Assembly (NCBI RefSeq): GCF_002876705.1
Contig: NZ_MDAG01000010.1
Span: 62,001 to 126,000, forward strand
DNA length: 64,000 nucleotides
Source: Enterovibrio norvegicus_B
Lineage (GTDB): Bacteria > Pseudomonadota > Gammaproteobacteria > Enterobacterales > Vibrionaceae
Reading direction: 5' to 3'
Shown one piece after another: positions 24,829-34,247 of the stretch. The notes beneath the pieces are model-generated. The model had not been told where the DNA came from. It was given only the letters and a program-made list of their open reading frames with translations, and ran no database searches. A program made the translations under genes and the position numbers. Numbering within the stretch: position 1 is the first letter of the stretch; each line of letters begins with the position of its first letter.

Positions 24829-26079
24829 TTACGCGTAAACAGGTAGACGCTTACAGATTTCAAGCACTTTCGCTTTGGTCGCGTTAATAACATCTTGGTT
24901 TTCGATGTCATCCAGCACATCACACATCCAGTTAGCCAGTTCTTTTGCATCATCTTGGGTAAAACCACGACGCGTAATTGCAGGAGAACCCACACGGATA
25001 CCTGATGTTACGAATGGGCTGCGTGGGTCATTTGGCACACTGTTTTTGTTCACAGTGATGTTCGCCGCACCCAATGCTGCATCCGCTTCTTTACCGGTGA
25101 TGTTTTTGTCGATCAAATCAACCAAAAGCAGGTGGTTTTCTGTGCTGTTAGACACGATTTTGTAACCGCGCTCTTGGAACTGAGCAACCATGGCTTTTGC
25201 GTTATCAACAACGCGCTGTTGGTACGCTTTGAATTCAGGTTCCATCGCTTCTTTGAACGCAACCGCTTTTGCCGCGATAACGTGCATCAAAGGACCACCT
25301 TGACCACCAGGGAAGACTGCTGAGTTCAGCTTCTTGTACATGTCTTCGCCAGCATTCGAAAGAATCAAACCACCGCGTGGACCTGCCAACGTTTTGTGCG
25401 TCGTCGTAGAAACAACGTGTGCGTGTGGTACTGGCGTTGGGTAAACACCCGCCGCGATCAGACCCGCTACGTGTGCCATATCAACAAACAGGTAAGCACC
25501 CACTTTGTCAGCGATTTCACGCATACGCGCCCAATCAACGATTTGTGAGTAAGCAGAGAAACCACCGATGATCATTTTAGGGTTGTGCTCAATCGCCAAC
25601 GCTTCCATTTCGTCGTAGTTAATTTGACCCGCTTCGTCGATACCGTAAGGAATCACGTTGTAGTGCTTACCAGAGAAGTTTACTGGAGAGCCGTGCGTCA
25701 AGTGACCACCGTGCGCTAGGCTCATGCCTAGGACTGTATCACCAGGGTTCAACAACGCCATGTAAATCGCGCTGTTAGCTTGAGAACCTGAGTGTGGTTG
25801 AACGTTCGCATATTCTGCATTAAACAATGCACACGCGCGGTCAATGGCTAATGCTTCCGCTTTATCAACGTACTCACAACCGCCGTAGTAGCGCTTGCCT
25901 GGGTAGCCTTCAGCGTATTTGTTGGTTAGCTGGGAACCTTGCGCTTCCATAACGCGAGGGCTGGTGTAGTTTTCTGACGCGATGAGCTCAATGTGCTCTT
26001 CTTGACGTGCAGTTTCTTCCTGGATCGCAGTAAAAAGCTCTGGATCGTAATCAGCGATATTCATGTCACGCTTTAGCAT
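24829..26079 (-). CDS. glyA: Serine hydroxymethyltransferase
   Basis: A 416-residue pyridoxal-phosphate enzyme that converts serine and tetrahydrofolate to glycine and methylene-tetrahydrofolate, feeding purine synthesis. The PLP lysine lies in VVSTTTHKTLAGPRGGLI, and EEHIELIASENYTSPRVMEA is the substrate-binding start. I take MLKRDMNIADYDPEL, preceded by AGGAG at a normal distance; a longer reading frame adds 25 residues without homology. A PurR-type operator lies about 150 bases upstream. Confidence 0.97.
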   Translation of the reverse strand: MLKRDMNIADYDPELFTAIQEETARQEEHIELIASENYTSPRVMEAQGSQLTNKYAEGYPGKRYYGGCEYVDKAEALAIDRACALFNAEYANVQPHSGSQANSAIYMALLNPGDTVLGMSLAHGGHLTHGSPVNFSGKHYNVIPYGIDEAGQINYDEMEALAIEHNPKMIIGGFSAYSQIVDWARMREIADKVGAYLFVDMAHVAGLIAAGVYPTPVPHAHVVSTTTHKTLAGPRGGLILSNAGEDMYKKLNSAVFPGGQGGPLMHVIAAKAVAFKEAMEPEFKAYQQRVVDNAKAMVAQFQERGYKIVSNSTENHLLLVDLIDKNITGKEADAALGAANITVNKNSVPNDPRSPFVTSGIRVGSPAITRRGFTQDDAKELANWMCDVLDDIENQDVINATKAKVLEICKRLPVYA

Positions 26080-26601
26080 CTGTATCTCCTGACTCAGATT
26101 GTTCCCTAGGCTAACGTGTTTAACCAAGTTGGCTAAATAACTCGATAGGAACAAGTGATTTAGTCAACCTGGTTGTAACCTCAGAATAAGTGGGTTTTTA
26201 CCGTTTCTTAAACACCAGTATCCATGCGGACGCAAACGTTTTCGTCACGGTTTTCCTAACTGGTGCGATTCTACAAAATTTGTTGCGCAACAGGTAGTAG
26301 CAATCACATTTTTTTTGCGCTGCCGAACATGGTCATTTTTCATTCTAACCATGAATTCAATTCACCCATCGCCTGCAAAGCGGCATAGCGCCGCTATTCA
26401 ACAGGGTGTGTAAACCTTTTCTCTTTACAGTGTGTAACGCATTTGTGACACAGCCTCAAGGCTGTCTTTAAGGCACATCTTTTCAATGTTTTCCTTACTC
26501 ATTAAGATTTCCCACTTTTTGTTTTAATGGCTCGTTAGCAACGTCATTTTTTCCTTTAAAAACGACAAATTTGCGAAGCAACACCATTTTGGGAGAACCT
26601 T
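26080..26601. promoter_or_regulatory. Divergent glyA / YitT-type gene region with a PurR operator at 26230-26245
   Basis: A 522-bp stretch without a gene. At 26230-26245 the sequence is ACGCAAACGTTTTCGT, one mismatch from the PurR consensus ACGCAAACGTTTGCGT. glyA is a known PurR target in E. coli. On the minus strand a TGGATACT -10-like box lies just past the operator, leaving a leader of about 130 nt. A short hairpin (ACAGCC TCAA GGCTGT at 26450-26465) faces the plus-strand gene. I saw no riboswitch in the leader. Confidence 0.7.
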
Positions 26602-27207
26602 TTGAACTTAACCGCTAGACACACGTCCCTCGAAGACGTAATCGCCATTCTGTCAGGTACATTTATCGTGGCGCAGGGCGTGTTCTTTCTTCAACAGGCT
26701 GGCCTTCTTACAGGCGGTACGACAGGACTGGCACTTTTGCTCAATCAATTTGTAGATCTGTCGTTTGGTACCCTGTATTTCCTGTTTAACCTGCCTTTCT
26801 ATGTCATGGCGTGGCAACGCTTTGGGCGTCAATTTGCGCTAAGAAGCGTGTTTGCAGGCGCAATGGTTTCCATTATCACAGACAACATTGGGCATGTGTT
26901 CAGCGTGGATTGGTTATCACCCGTGTATTGCGCATTGATCGGTGGCTTACTGATGGGTGTGGGTATGCTGATGATTTTTCGCCACAACGCCAGCTTGGGT
27001 GGTTTCAATGTTCTGGCCCTTTTCTGCCAAGAAAAGTTTGGGGTGCGCGCGGGTAACGTTCAAATGGGTATCGATTTATCAATTCTACTCGCCTCGTTTT
27101 TCTTCGTCTCGCCTTGGCTTTTAGCGTGCTCGGCAATGGGCGCATTTGTACTGAATCTCGTACTCACCATGAACCACCGACCTGACCGTTACGTTGTGTG
27201 CTATTAA
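26602..27207 (+). CDS. YitT-family (DUF161) membrane protein
   Basis: A 201-residue integral membrane protein with five or six helices, matching the YitT/UPF0750 family, whose function is unknown. The stretch QQAGLLTGGTTGLALLLNQF and the later FRHNASLGGFNVLALF, each with Gly-rich turns, are family hallmarks. The start is a TTG (26602-26604) with GGGAG at a good distance; no ATG is available near the N-terminus. It is a single-gene unit, divergent from glyA. Confidence 0.82.
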   Translation: MNLTARHTSLEDVIAILSGTFIVAQGVFFLQQAGLLTGGTTGLALLLNQFVDLSFGTLYFLFNLPFYVMAWQRFGRQFALRSVFAGAMVSIITDNIGHVFSVDWLSPVYCALIGGLLMGVGMLMIFRHNASLGGFNVLALFCQEKFGVRAGNVQMGIDLSILLASFFFVSPWLLACSAMGAFVLNLVLTMNHRPDRYVVCY

Positions 27208-27324
27208 CCGATCGAACACACTATAAATTGGCACGTCGGCGTGAATTCGACGTGCTGACTTATACCCTTTTCTGTTGATTTACTGTCTTATTAGTCATAC
27301 AAACATCCCGCCCCCAACTTCATT

Positions 27325-27342
27325 TTGTCATTGAAACATCAT
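27325..27342 (+). promoter_or_regulatory. Possible Pho box upstream of the alkaline phosphatase gene
   Basis: TTGTCAT-TGAA-ACATCAT resembles the PhoB box, two CTGTCAT-like heptamers separated by four bases; the first half is strong and the second 4/7. It sits about 60 bases before the phoA start, as expected for a phosphate-starvation gene. Prediction by eye only. Confidence 0.4.
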
Positions 27343-27402
27343 CGTTGCTTCATTGGTGCTAATAACAATATTGCCAATAACCAAAAGTAATGGATTAAAA
27401 CA

Positions 27403-28881
27403 ATGAAAAAGCAATTTACCCTTTCTCTTATCGCGACATGCTTAGTTGCAGGATCCGCAACGGCTGCTGTACCGCAACAAAGTGATGTTTGGTATAAGGA
27501 CGCTCAGTCGGCTATTGAAAACGCAAAGAAAAATACCCCTATCATCGGCCAAGCAAAAAACGTCATCGTGTTCATCGGTGACGGCATGAGCTTAGGAACG
27601 ATAACCGCCGCACGCATTTATGTGGGCCAACAAAATGGCAGCAGTGGTGAAGAAAACATACTCAACATGGAAACGCTGCCACATGTCGCCCTTTCCAAAA
27701 CCTACAATACCGACATGCAAACCCCAGACTCTGCAGGTACCGCCACAGCGATCGTCACAGGTGTAAAAACCAAAGGCGGTATTATTAACGTTAATGACAA
27801 CGTTCGCAGAGGGTTTTGCGACACTGTCGCAGGCAACGAAGCCAGTTCTATCTTCGAGCTAGCAGCAGACAAAGGCAAAGCAGTGGGCGTCGTTTCAACC
27901 GCGCGCATCACCCATGCAACCCCAGCGACGGCGTATGCTCATAGCCCAGACCGTAATTGGGAAAATGACAGCAAAGTCCCGAACATTGCCAAGGAACAGG
28001 GCTGTAAAGACATCGCAAGTCAGCTCGTCGCTTTTGATGTTGGTGACGGTTTCCAAGTGGCCTTTGGTGGCGGGCGTCGCGAATTCATACCCGCTGATGC
28101 CACTGACCCTGAATACCCGGATAAAGGTGGGAAGCGTACAGATGACCGCAACCTGATTGAAGAATGGCAAGCGCGCTACAGTGACGGCCAATTCGTGTAT
28201 AACCTTGAAGGTTTTGACAGTATCAAGGTCGATGAGAAAACCCGTGTTCTAGGCTTGTTTGAACCAAGCCACATGCAATATGAAGCAGACCGAAAAGTCG
28301 ATAACAAAGAACCTTCGCTGGCACAAATGACGGACAAGGCCATCGATATCCTTGAACAAGACAAAGAAGGCTATGTGCTAATGGTCGAAGCGGGACGTAT
28401 TGACCATGCGCACCACGGTGGCAATGCAGCTCGCGCATTAGAAGATACCAAAGCCTACGATGAAGCCATCAAGGTCGCTCTCGAAAAAACCGATCCTAAA
28501 GATACCCTCATCATCGTTACTGCTGACCATGCGCACACCATGATCATGAACGGTTACGCAGAAAGAGGTAACCCAATTCTGGGCCTATCGAAACAACAAG
28601 GTAAATTCAACAAGGACGTCGATGGCAACACCTACACCACCATTGTTTACGGGAATGGCCCGGGCGCCGTTGGAGAATCTCCACGCCCTAGCGTTTCTCA
28701 AGAACAAGTGTTGAAGCTCGACTATCTCCAACAAGCATTGGTTGGATTGGGCTCTGAAACCCACTCAGGAGAAGATGTCATTATCTTCGCGCGTGGCCCT
28801 CAAGCATGGTTGTTCCAAGGCGCGGTAGAGCAAAATTACATTTACCATGTCATCAATGACGCAACGGGTATCGCTCAATAA
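27403..28881 (+). CDS. phoA: Alkaline phosphatase (PhoA family)
   Basis: A 492-residue periplasmic phosphomonoesterase. It has a signal peptide (MKKQFTLSLIATCLVAGSATA, cleaved near residue 21). The metal-binding start is VIVFIGDGMSLGTITAARI and the active-site serine lies in TPDSAGTATAIVTGVKTKGG; further metal ligands are in VEAGRIDHAHHGGN and TADHAHTM. It releases phosphate from organic esters, normally under phosphate starvation, and a candidate Pho box is present. The gene stands alone and its stop codon is followed by a 15-bp tandem duplication. Confidence 0.93.
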   Translation: MKKQFTLSLIATCLVAGSATAAVPQQSDVWYKDAQSAIENAKKNTPIIGQAKNVIVFIGDGMSLGTITAARIYVGQQNGSSGEENILNMETLPHVALSKTYNTDMQTPDSAGTATAIVTGVKTKGGIINVNDNVRRGFCDTVAGNEASSIFELAADKGKAVGVVSTARITHATPATAYAHSPDRNWENDSKVPNIAKEQGCKDIASQLVAFDVGDGFQVAFGGGRREFIPADATDPEYPDKGGKRTDDRNLIEEWQARYSDGQFVYNLEGFDSIKVDEKTRVLGLFEPSHMQYEADRKVDNKEPSLAQMTDKAIDILEQDKEGYVLMVEAGRIDHAHHGGNAARALEDTKAYDEAIKVALEKTDPKDTLIIVTADHAHTMIMNGYAERGNPILGLSKQQGKFNKDVDGNTYTTIVYGNGPGAVGESPRPSVSQEQVLKLDYLQQALVGLGSETHSGEDVIIFARGPQAWLFQGAVEQNYIYHVINDATGIAQ

Positions 28882-28911
28882 CTCATAGGTCAATAGCTCA
28901 TAGGTCAATAA
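28882..28911 (+). repeat. Two tandem copies of a 15-bp unit after the phoA stop
   Basis: CTCATAGGTCAATAG is followed by CTCATAGGTCAATAA, differing only in the last base, starting at the base after the TAA. A partial copy (CTCAATA) is the end of phoA itself, so the unit probably arose by slippage of the 3' end of the gene. Confidence 0.9.
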
Positions 28912-28938
28912 CCCGTCAGCCAAAAGCTTTCGGCAACA

Positions 28939-28963
28939 AAAAGGCCTCCCAATGGGAGGCCTT
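28939..28963. terminator. Terminator of glnB (and probably phoA)
   Basis: AAGGCCTCCC, loop AAT, GGGAGGCCTT: a 10-bp perfect stem between convergent genes. The T-run is good on the minus strand (glnB) and weak on the plus strand (phoA). Confidence 0.85.
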
Positions 28964-28984
28964 CTAAATATTTGAGGGTGAAAC

Positions 28985-29323
28985 TTACACCGCTTCTTCG
29001 TCTTCTTCACCCGTACGGATACGAACAACACGCTCAACTTCGGTAACGAAAATTTTGCCGTCGCCGATTTTTCCAGTCTGTGCCGTTTCAACAATGGTAT
29101 CTACACACTGCTCTGCCATATCATCTGCAACGACGATTTCTAGCTTCACTTTCGGCAGAAAGTCGACCATGTATTCAGCACCACGGTATAACTCAGTGTG
29201 GCCTTTCTGACGGCCAAAACCTTTCACTTCAGATACCGTCATACCTGTGATACCCACTTCAGCTAACGCTTCACGGACGTCATCTAGCTTGAATGGTTTA
29301 ATAATCGCTTCGATTTTTTTCAT
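28985..29323 (-). CDS. glnB: Nitrogen regulatory protein P-II (GlnB)
   Basis: A 112-residue trimeric signalling protein that senses 2-oxoglutarate, ATP and uridylylation by GlnD, and controls glutamine synthetase adenylylation and NtrB. The T-loop reads GHTELYRGAEYMVDFLPK, with the modified tyrosine at residue 51. The C-terminal TGKIGDGKIFVTEVERVVRI is the family signature. I start at MKKIEAIIKPFKLDD; an upstream in-frame start adds an unrelated leader. The end carries an acidic GEEDEEAV tail slightly different from E. coli. No ammonium transporter gene is adjacent, which favours GlnB over GlnK. Confidence 0.94.
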   Translation of the reverse strand: MKKIEAIIKPFKLDDVREALAEVGITGMTVSEVKGFGRQKGHTELYRGAEYMVDFLPKVKLEIVVADDMAEQCVDTIVETAQTGKIGDGKIFVTEVERVVRIRTGEEDEEAV

Positions 29324-29466
29324 GTCGCATTCCCTATAAGTGCCAATCCCTAGTAACCGAATCAGCAATATCATCAATAAATTCGTTTAACGCTATGATG
29401 TTAATTGTAACCCGAGGTGAGAATTATCGCGCAGCTTTCACTCTCACATTCGTGCACCGCATCGGC

Positions 29467-29904
29467 TCAAATCAGAGATTTTTTCCATTGGGTTGGCTTC
29501 GCATCACCGCTTGCAAACGGCGGTTGGTAACCTGAATTCGTCAACAATGACTGCATAGGTTTACGCCCAATCACGGCACCACAATCCACTTTCAGCTCAT
29601 GAGTGATGGTTGCTGCGTAAGCTTCTAACGCATTTAGCAAAATTTTACCGATACCCTGTAAACGTGAAGATTGATCCACTTCAAGCAGGGTCAATGTGGC
29701 GTTTTCCACCATAATGCCGTTATGACGTTTTGCATGAGAAAGCACGGCAACGGCGACCGTTGCACCGTCTTTTTCTGCCACCAACACGGGCACTTCTTGA
29801 TCGGAAGAAATCTCATCGAGTTGAGATAAAGCGGGGAAACGGGTCAACAGCTCAGATGAGACTTGTCCCGTGGGAATGAGTGTAAAACTGATTGCACTGT
29901 CCAT
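29467..29904 (-). CDS. GNAT-family N-acetyltransferase, substrate unknown
   Basis: A 145-residue acyltransferase of the GNAT fold. The acetyl-CoA pyrophosphate-binding motif is visible as SSRLQGIGKILLNALEAYA (Q/R-x-x-G-x-G/A), preceded by the beta-4 strand ATLTLLEVD. I prefer the second ATG, MDSAISFTLI, because AAGGAG lies 8 nt before it; the first ATG (MQMDSA) abuts the ribosome site. The C-terminal half contains RKPMQSLLTNSGYQPPF. Nothing in the neighbourhood (glnB, purL) identifies the substrate. Confidence 0.8.
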   Translation of the reverse strand: MDSAISFTLIPTGQVSSELLTRFPALSQLDEISSDQEVPVLVAEKDGATVAVAVLSHAKRHNGIMVENATLTLLEVDQSSRLQGIGKILLNALEAYAATITHELKVDCGAVIGRKPMQSLLTNSGYQPPFASGDAKPTQWKKSLI

Positions 29905-29966
29905 TTGCATCTCTCCTTCATTGCCACCGGAATATACCTTTTCGCCCTTACCGCATGCAATGAGAT

Positions 29967-29995
29967 AAAAAACCGCCACCCGTGGGTAGCGGTTT
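29967..29995 (-). terminator. Terminator of purL
   Basis: On the minus strand AAACCGC-TACCC-AC-GGGTG-GCGGTTT then TTT: a long stem with one G-U pair and a T-run, 32 bases past the purL stop. Confidence 0.85.
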
Positions 29996-30026
29996 GTGTC
30001 ACAAGTTTGGTGATTCCTTCACCAAA

Positions 30027-33000
30027 TTACCCTAGCGTTACGCGCGCATTGCGGAACATACGCATCCATGGGCTATCTTCGCCCCAACTGTCTGGGTGCC
30101 ATGAGTTCGCCACAGTACGGAATACACGCTCAGGGTGCGGCATCATGATGGTCACACGGCCGTCTGTGGTTGTGAGGCCAGTGATGCCGTTTGGCGATCC
30201 GTTCGGGTTAGACGGGTAATTGTCCGTTACGTTGCCGAAGTTATCCAAGTAACGCAGGGCAACTGTGCCTGATTGTTCAATCGCAGCAAGGTGTTCAGCA
30301 TTGCGCACTTCCACACGGCCTTCACCGTGAGAAACCGCGATAGGCATACGTGAACCTGCCATGCCACCAAGGAACAAAGATGGGTTTTCTTGCACTTCAA
30401 CCAAGCTGAAACGGGCTTCAAAACGCTCAGATTCGTTGCGCACAAAACGTGGCCACAAATCAGCACCCGGGATCAGGTCATGAAGGTTAGATAGCATCTG
30501 ACAACCGTTACACACACCCAGCGCAAAGGAATCGCCGCGATGGAAGAAACGTTCGAACTGGTCACGCGCCATGTCGTTAAACAAGATAGATTTCGCCCAG
30601 CCTTCGCCAGCGCCCAATACGTCACCGTAAGAGAAGCCGCCACACGCCACAAGACCATTAAAGCCTTCCAACGTCACATTGCCGCTCAGCAAGTCACTCA
30701 TGTGAACGTCTTTCGCGTCAAAGCCAGCGCGATCAAATGCCGCTGCCATTTCAACGTGTGAGTTAACGCCTTGCTCGCGCAAGATCGCCATTTGAGGACG
30801 TGCGCCGGTTGCGATGAACGGTGCAGCAACATCTTCTTGCACGTCAAACGACAATGCTGCGCTCAAACCTGGGTCGGTGACATCTTTCTTCGCTGCAAAC
30901 TCTTGGTCTGCACAGCTTGGGTTGTCACGCATTGCTTGCATTTTGTGGGTCGTTTCCGCCCAGATGGTGCGAAGCTCAGTGCGGTTTTGTTCCAACACCA
31001 AATCATCACCATTCCAAATACGAACAGTATCTTCATCGCTCAGCGTACCAATGACATGGCTACACGCTTCTAAGCCGTGGGAAGCTAACGTCGATTGAAC
31101 CATATCCAAGTCTTCGGTGCGCACTTGAATGACGGCACCCAGTTCTTCATTGAACAGAGCTGCAATCTCGTCATCACACTCGCCTGTTGCAGACAAAGTA
31201 TTGATGTCCACTTCAAGGCCAACGTGACCAGCAAACGCCATTTCTGCCAAGGTGACATAAAGACCACCGTCGCCACGGTCGTGGTAAGCCAGAAGTTTTT
31301 CATCACGCACAAGTGTTTGCATCGCGTTGAAGAAGCCTTTCAGTAGTTCAGGGCTATCAACATCAGCGGGTTTGTCACCCAATTGCTTGTACACCTGCGC
31401 CAGTGCGGTTGCACCTAGACGGTTTTGGCCTTGACCTAAGTCGACCAACACCAATGCACTCTCGCCTTTGTCGGTACGAAGTTGAGGCGTCACCGTTTTA
31501 CGTACATCTTCAACACGACCAAAGGCCGTGATCACCAAAGAAAGTGGTGAGGTATTTTCTTTCTGCTCGCCGTCTTGCTCCCAACGGGTTTTCATCGACA
31601 TCGAGTCTTTGCCCACTGGAATCGTCAAATCAAGCGCAGGACACAGCTCTTCACCGATCGCTTTCACGGCTTCGTAAAGGCCTGCATCTTCACCCGGGTG
31701 ACCCGCTGCAGCCATCCAGTTCGCTGAAAGGTTAATGCGCTTCAGGTCGCCAATGTCAGAACATGCGATGTTTGTCAGTGACTCGGCCACGGCCAAACGT
31801 GCCGATGCTGCGAAATCAAGCAGAGCCACTGGCGTACGCTCACCCATCGACATCGCTTCGCCGTGGTAGGTGTCATAACTTGCTGCCGTTACCGCACAGT
31901 TCGCCACAGGCACCTGCCAAGGGCCCACCATTTGGTCACGCGCAACCAGGCCTGTTACCGTGCGGTCGCCGATGGTGATCAGGAAGGTTTTTTCTGCCAC
32001 AGAAGGAAGGCGAAGTACGCGAAGTGATGCGTCTTCCACCGAGATACCTGTACGGTCGATCGCTTTGCCTTCCACTTTCTGCGTTTGAACGTCGCGGTGC
32101 ATTTTTGGTGGCTTACCCAGCAACACGTCAAGCGGCATGTCGATAGGCGTGTTATCAAAATGCGCATCTTCAAGGGTCAAGTGACGCTCTTCCGTCGCTT
32201 CACCTACAACGGCATAAGGTGCGCGCTCGCGCTGACAAATTGCATCGAACACTGCCATGTGTTCTGGCGCAACGGCCATCACATAACGTTCTTGAGATTC
32301 GTTACACCAAATCTCTAGCGGACTCATGCCCGGCTCATCGTTCGGTACATCACGTAGCTGGAATTTACCGCCACGCTCACCGTCATCGACCAATTCTGGC
32401 AATGCGTTAGAAATACCGCCCGCGCCCACATCGTGGATAAAGGCGATAGGGTTGTTTTCACCCAACTGCCAACAACGGTCGATCACTTCCTGACAACGGC
32501 GTTCCATTTCTGGGTTTTCACGCTGTACTGATGCAAAGTCGAGGTCTTCTGCTGACTGACCCGACGCCATTGACGAGGCTGCACCGCCGCCAAGACCGAT
32601 GTTCATTGCAGGACCGCCAAGTACGATAAGCTTTGCGCCAACCGGAATTTCTTTCTTCTGTACGTGTTGCTCGCGAATGTTACCCATGCCGCCAGCAATC
32701 ATGATTGGCTTGTGGTAGCCACGTACTTCTTCACCGTTGTGTGACGTGACTTTTTCTTCGTAGGTACGGAAGTAACCTAACAGGTTAGGGCGACCAAATT
32801 CGTTGTTAAATGCCGCGCCACCCAGAGGGCCTTCTAGCATGATGTCCAGCGCAGTGACGATACGGTCAGGTTTGCCGAAATCGGTTTCCCAAGGCTGTTC
32901 GAAACCTGGGATACGAAGGTTAGAAACGGTAAAACCAACCAAGCCCGCTTTGGGCTTACCACCAATACCGGTTGCGCCTTCATCACGGATTTCACCACCA

Positions 33001-33935
33001 GAACCGGTAGAAGCGCCAGGCCACGGGGAAATCGCCGTTGGGTGGTTGTGTGTTTCAACTTTCATCAGGATATGTGCCGCTTCCTGATGGTAGTTATATT
33101 GACGAGATTCAGGGTTCGGGAAGAAACGTCCCACCTCAGAGCCCTTCATAACAGCGGCGTTATCTTTGTACGCTGACAATACGTTTTCGCTGTTGTGCTC
33201 AAACGTATTTTTGATCATTTTGAACAGGCTCTTGTCCTGATCAACACCATCGATTGTCCAATCGGCGTTGAAAATCTTGTGACGGCAGTGCTCTGAGTTA
33301 GCCTGAGCAAACATCATCAATTCGATGTCGTTCGGGTTGCGACCCAGTTTGATGAAGCTTTCCACCAAGTAATCAATTTCATCGTCTGCAAGCGCAAGGC
33401 CGAGTTCCACGTTCGCGGTAACCAATGCGTCGCGACCACCACCCAACACATCAACGGCCTTCACCGGTGCAGGCGTCGCTTCAATGAACAGTGCAGAAGC
33501 CTCTGCCATGTCAGCAAACACCACTTCCATCATACGGTCGTGAAGTAGGCCTATAAGTGTGTGTGTTTGTGCTTCGGTCAGTGCAGCAGACAGCTCAACG
33601 TAGTACGCCGTGCCGCGCTCAAGACGCTTGATTTGATTTAATCCGCAGTTGTGCGCGATATCGGTCGCTTTAGAGGACCAAGGAGAAATGGTGCCGGGAC
33701 GTGGCGTAACAAGAATCAAGGTTCCTGTTGGAGCATGTTCAGCGATTGTTGGTCCGTACGTGAGAAGACGTGCCAACTTTTGTTGTTCATCTTCACTCAA
33801 CGGCGCGCTGATATCAGCGAAATGGGTATACTCTGCATAGAGGCCAGTAACAGGCAAATCATTCGCCTGACAGCTTTCTAGAAGTTTATTGACTCGAAAA
33901 TCGGACAGAGCGGGGGAACCACGCAAAATTTCCAT
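30027..33935 (-). CDS. purL: Phosphoribosylformylglycinamidine synthase
   Basis: A 1302-residue single-chain enzyme for the fourth step of purine synthesis. It has a short N-terminal domain (MEILRGSPALSDFRVNKLL), two PurM-like halves containing VETHNHPTAISPWPGASTGS and the metal/ATP site, and a C-terminal glutamine amidotransferase domain with the nucleophilic cysteine in FALGVCNGCQMLSNL and SHGEGR later. Length is close to E. coli (1295). I start at 33935; the longer frame adds 18 residues without homology. A PurR operator and a perfect TATAAT -10 lie upstream. Confidence 0.97.
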   Translation of the reverse strand: MEILRGSPALSDFRVNKLLESCQANDLPVTGLYAEYTHFADISAPLSEDEQQKLARLLTYGPTIAEHAPTGTLILVTPRPGTISPWSSKATDIAHNCGLNQIKRLERGTAYYVELSAALTEAQTHTLIGLLHDRMMEVVFADMAEASALFIEATPAPVKAVDVLGGGRDALVTANVELGLALADDEIDYLVESFIKLGRNPNDIELMMFAQANSEHCRHKIFNADWTIDGVDQDKSLFKMIKNTFEHNSENVLSAYKDNAAVMKGSEVGRFFPNPESRQYNYHQEAAHILMKVETHNHPTAISPWPGASTGSGGEIRDEGATGIGGKPKAGLVGFTVSNLRIPGFEQPWETDFGKPDRIVTALDIMLEGPLGGAAFNNEFGRPNLLGYFRTYEEKVTSHNGEEVRGYHKPIMIAGGMGNIREQHVQKKEIPVGAKLIVLGGPAMNIGLGGGAASSMASGQSAEDLDFASVQRENPEMERRCQEVIDRCWQLGENNPIAFIHDVGAGGISNALPELVDDGERGGKFQLRDVPNDEPGMSPLEIWCNESQERYVMAVAPEHMAVFDAICQRERAPYAVVGEATEERHLTLEDAHFDNTPIDMPLDVLLGKPPKMHRDVQTQKVEGKAIDRTGISVEDASLRVLRLPSVAEKTFLITIGDRTVTGLVARDQMVGPWQVPVANCAVTAASYDTYHGEAMSMGERTPVALLDFAASARLAVAESLTNIACSDIGDLKRINLSANWMAAAGHPGEDAGLYEAVKAIGEELCPALDLTIPVGKDSMSMKTRWEQDGEQKENTSPLSLVITAFGRVEDVRKTVTPQLRTDKGESALVLVDLGQGQNRLGATALAQVYKQLGDKPADVDSPELLKGFFNAMQTLVRDEKLLAYHDRGDGGLYVTLAEMAFAGHVGLEVDINTLSATGECDDEIAALFNEELGAVIQVRTEDLDMVQSTLASHGLEACSHVIGTLSDEDTVRIWNGDDLVLEQNRTELRTIWAETTHKMQAMRDNPSCADQEFAAKKDVTDPGLSAALSFDVQEDVAAPFIATGARPQMAILREQGVNSHVEMAAAFDRAGFDAKDVHMSDLLSGNVTLEGFNGLVACGGFSYGDVLGAGEGWAKSILFNDMARDQFERFFHRGDSFALGVCNGCQMLSNLHDLIPGADLWPRFVRNESERFEARFSLVEVQENPSLFLGGMAGSRMPIAVSHGEGRVEVRNAEHLAAIEQSGTVALRYLDNFGNVTDNYPSNPNGSPNGITGLTTTDGRVTIMMPHPERVFRTVANSWHPDSWGEDSPWMRMFRNARVTLG

Positions 33936-34066
33936 GTGCGTACGTCTCTCGGTTAGCGGTGGATTAAAGTGACATTGACCTAACCCCATGATTAATCGCT
34001 GCTAACGTTCATGGAAAAGCTACGTCGATACCACTTTTGAGCCTCCAACAAGGCCTTCGGGGCGGT

Positions 34067-34117
34067 ATTATAGGGTAAAAAGGTGAGCGACGTAACACCT
34101 GACGCAACCGTTTGCGT
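34067..34117 (-). promoter_or_regulatory. purL promoter with PurR operator
   Basis: On the minus strand the -10 box is TATAAT (34067-34072). About 30 bp upstream, at 34102-34117, the sequence is ACGCAACCGTTTGCGT, one mismatch from the PurR consensus, so it abuts the poorly conserved -35. purL is a classical PurR target. The region to 34247 is the divergent promoter area shared with mltF. Confidence 0.75.
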
Positions 34118-34247
34118 AACTTTTTTCTGATGACCGTCGTTCTCGTCAGAATACAGCACAATTTCAGCAAGAAATGCAGCTCGGCTTTTCGCATAGTGCG
34201 AGCTTTGATATAACAGTCCCCTATCGATAGAGAGTGAGCATATCTTT

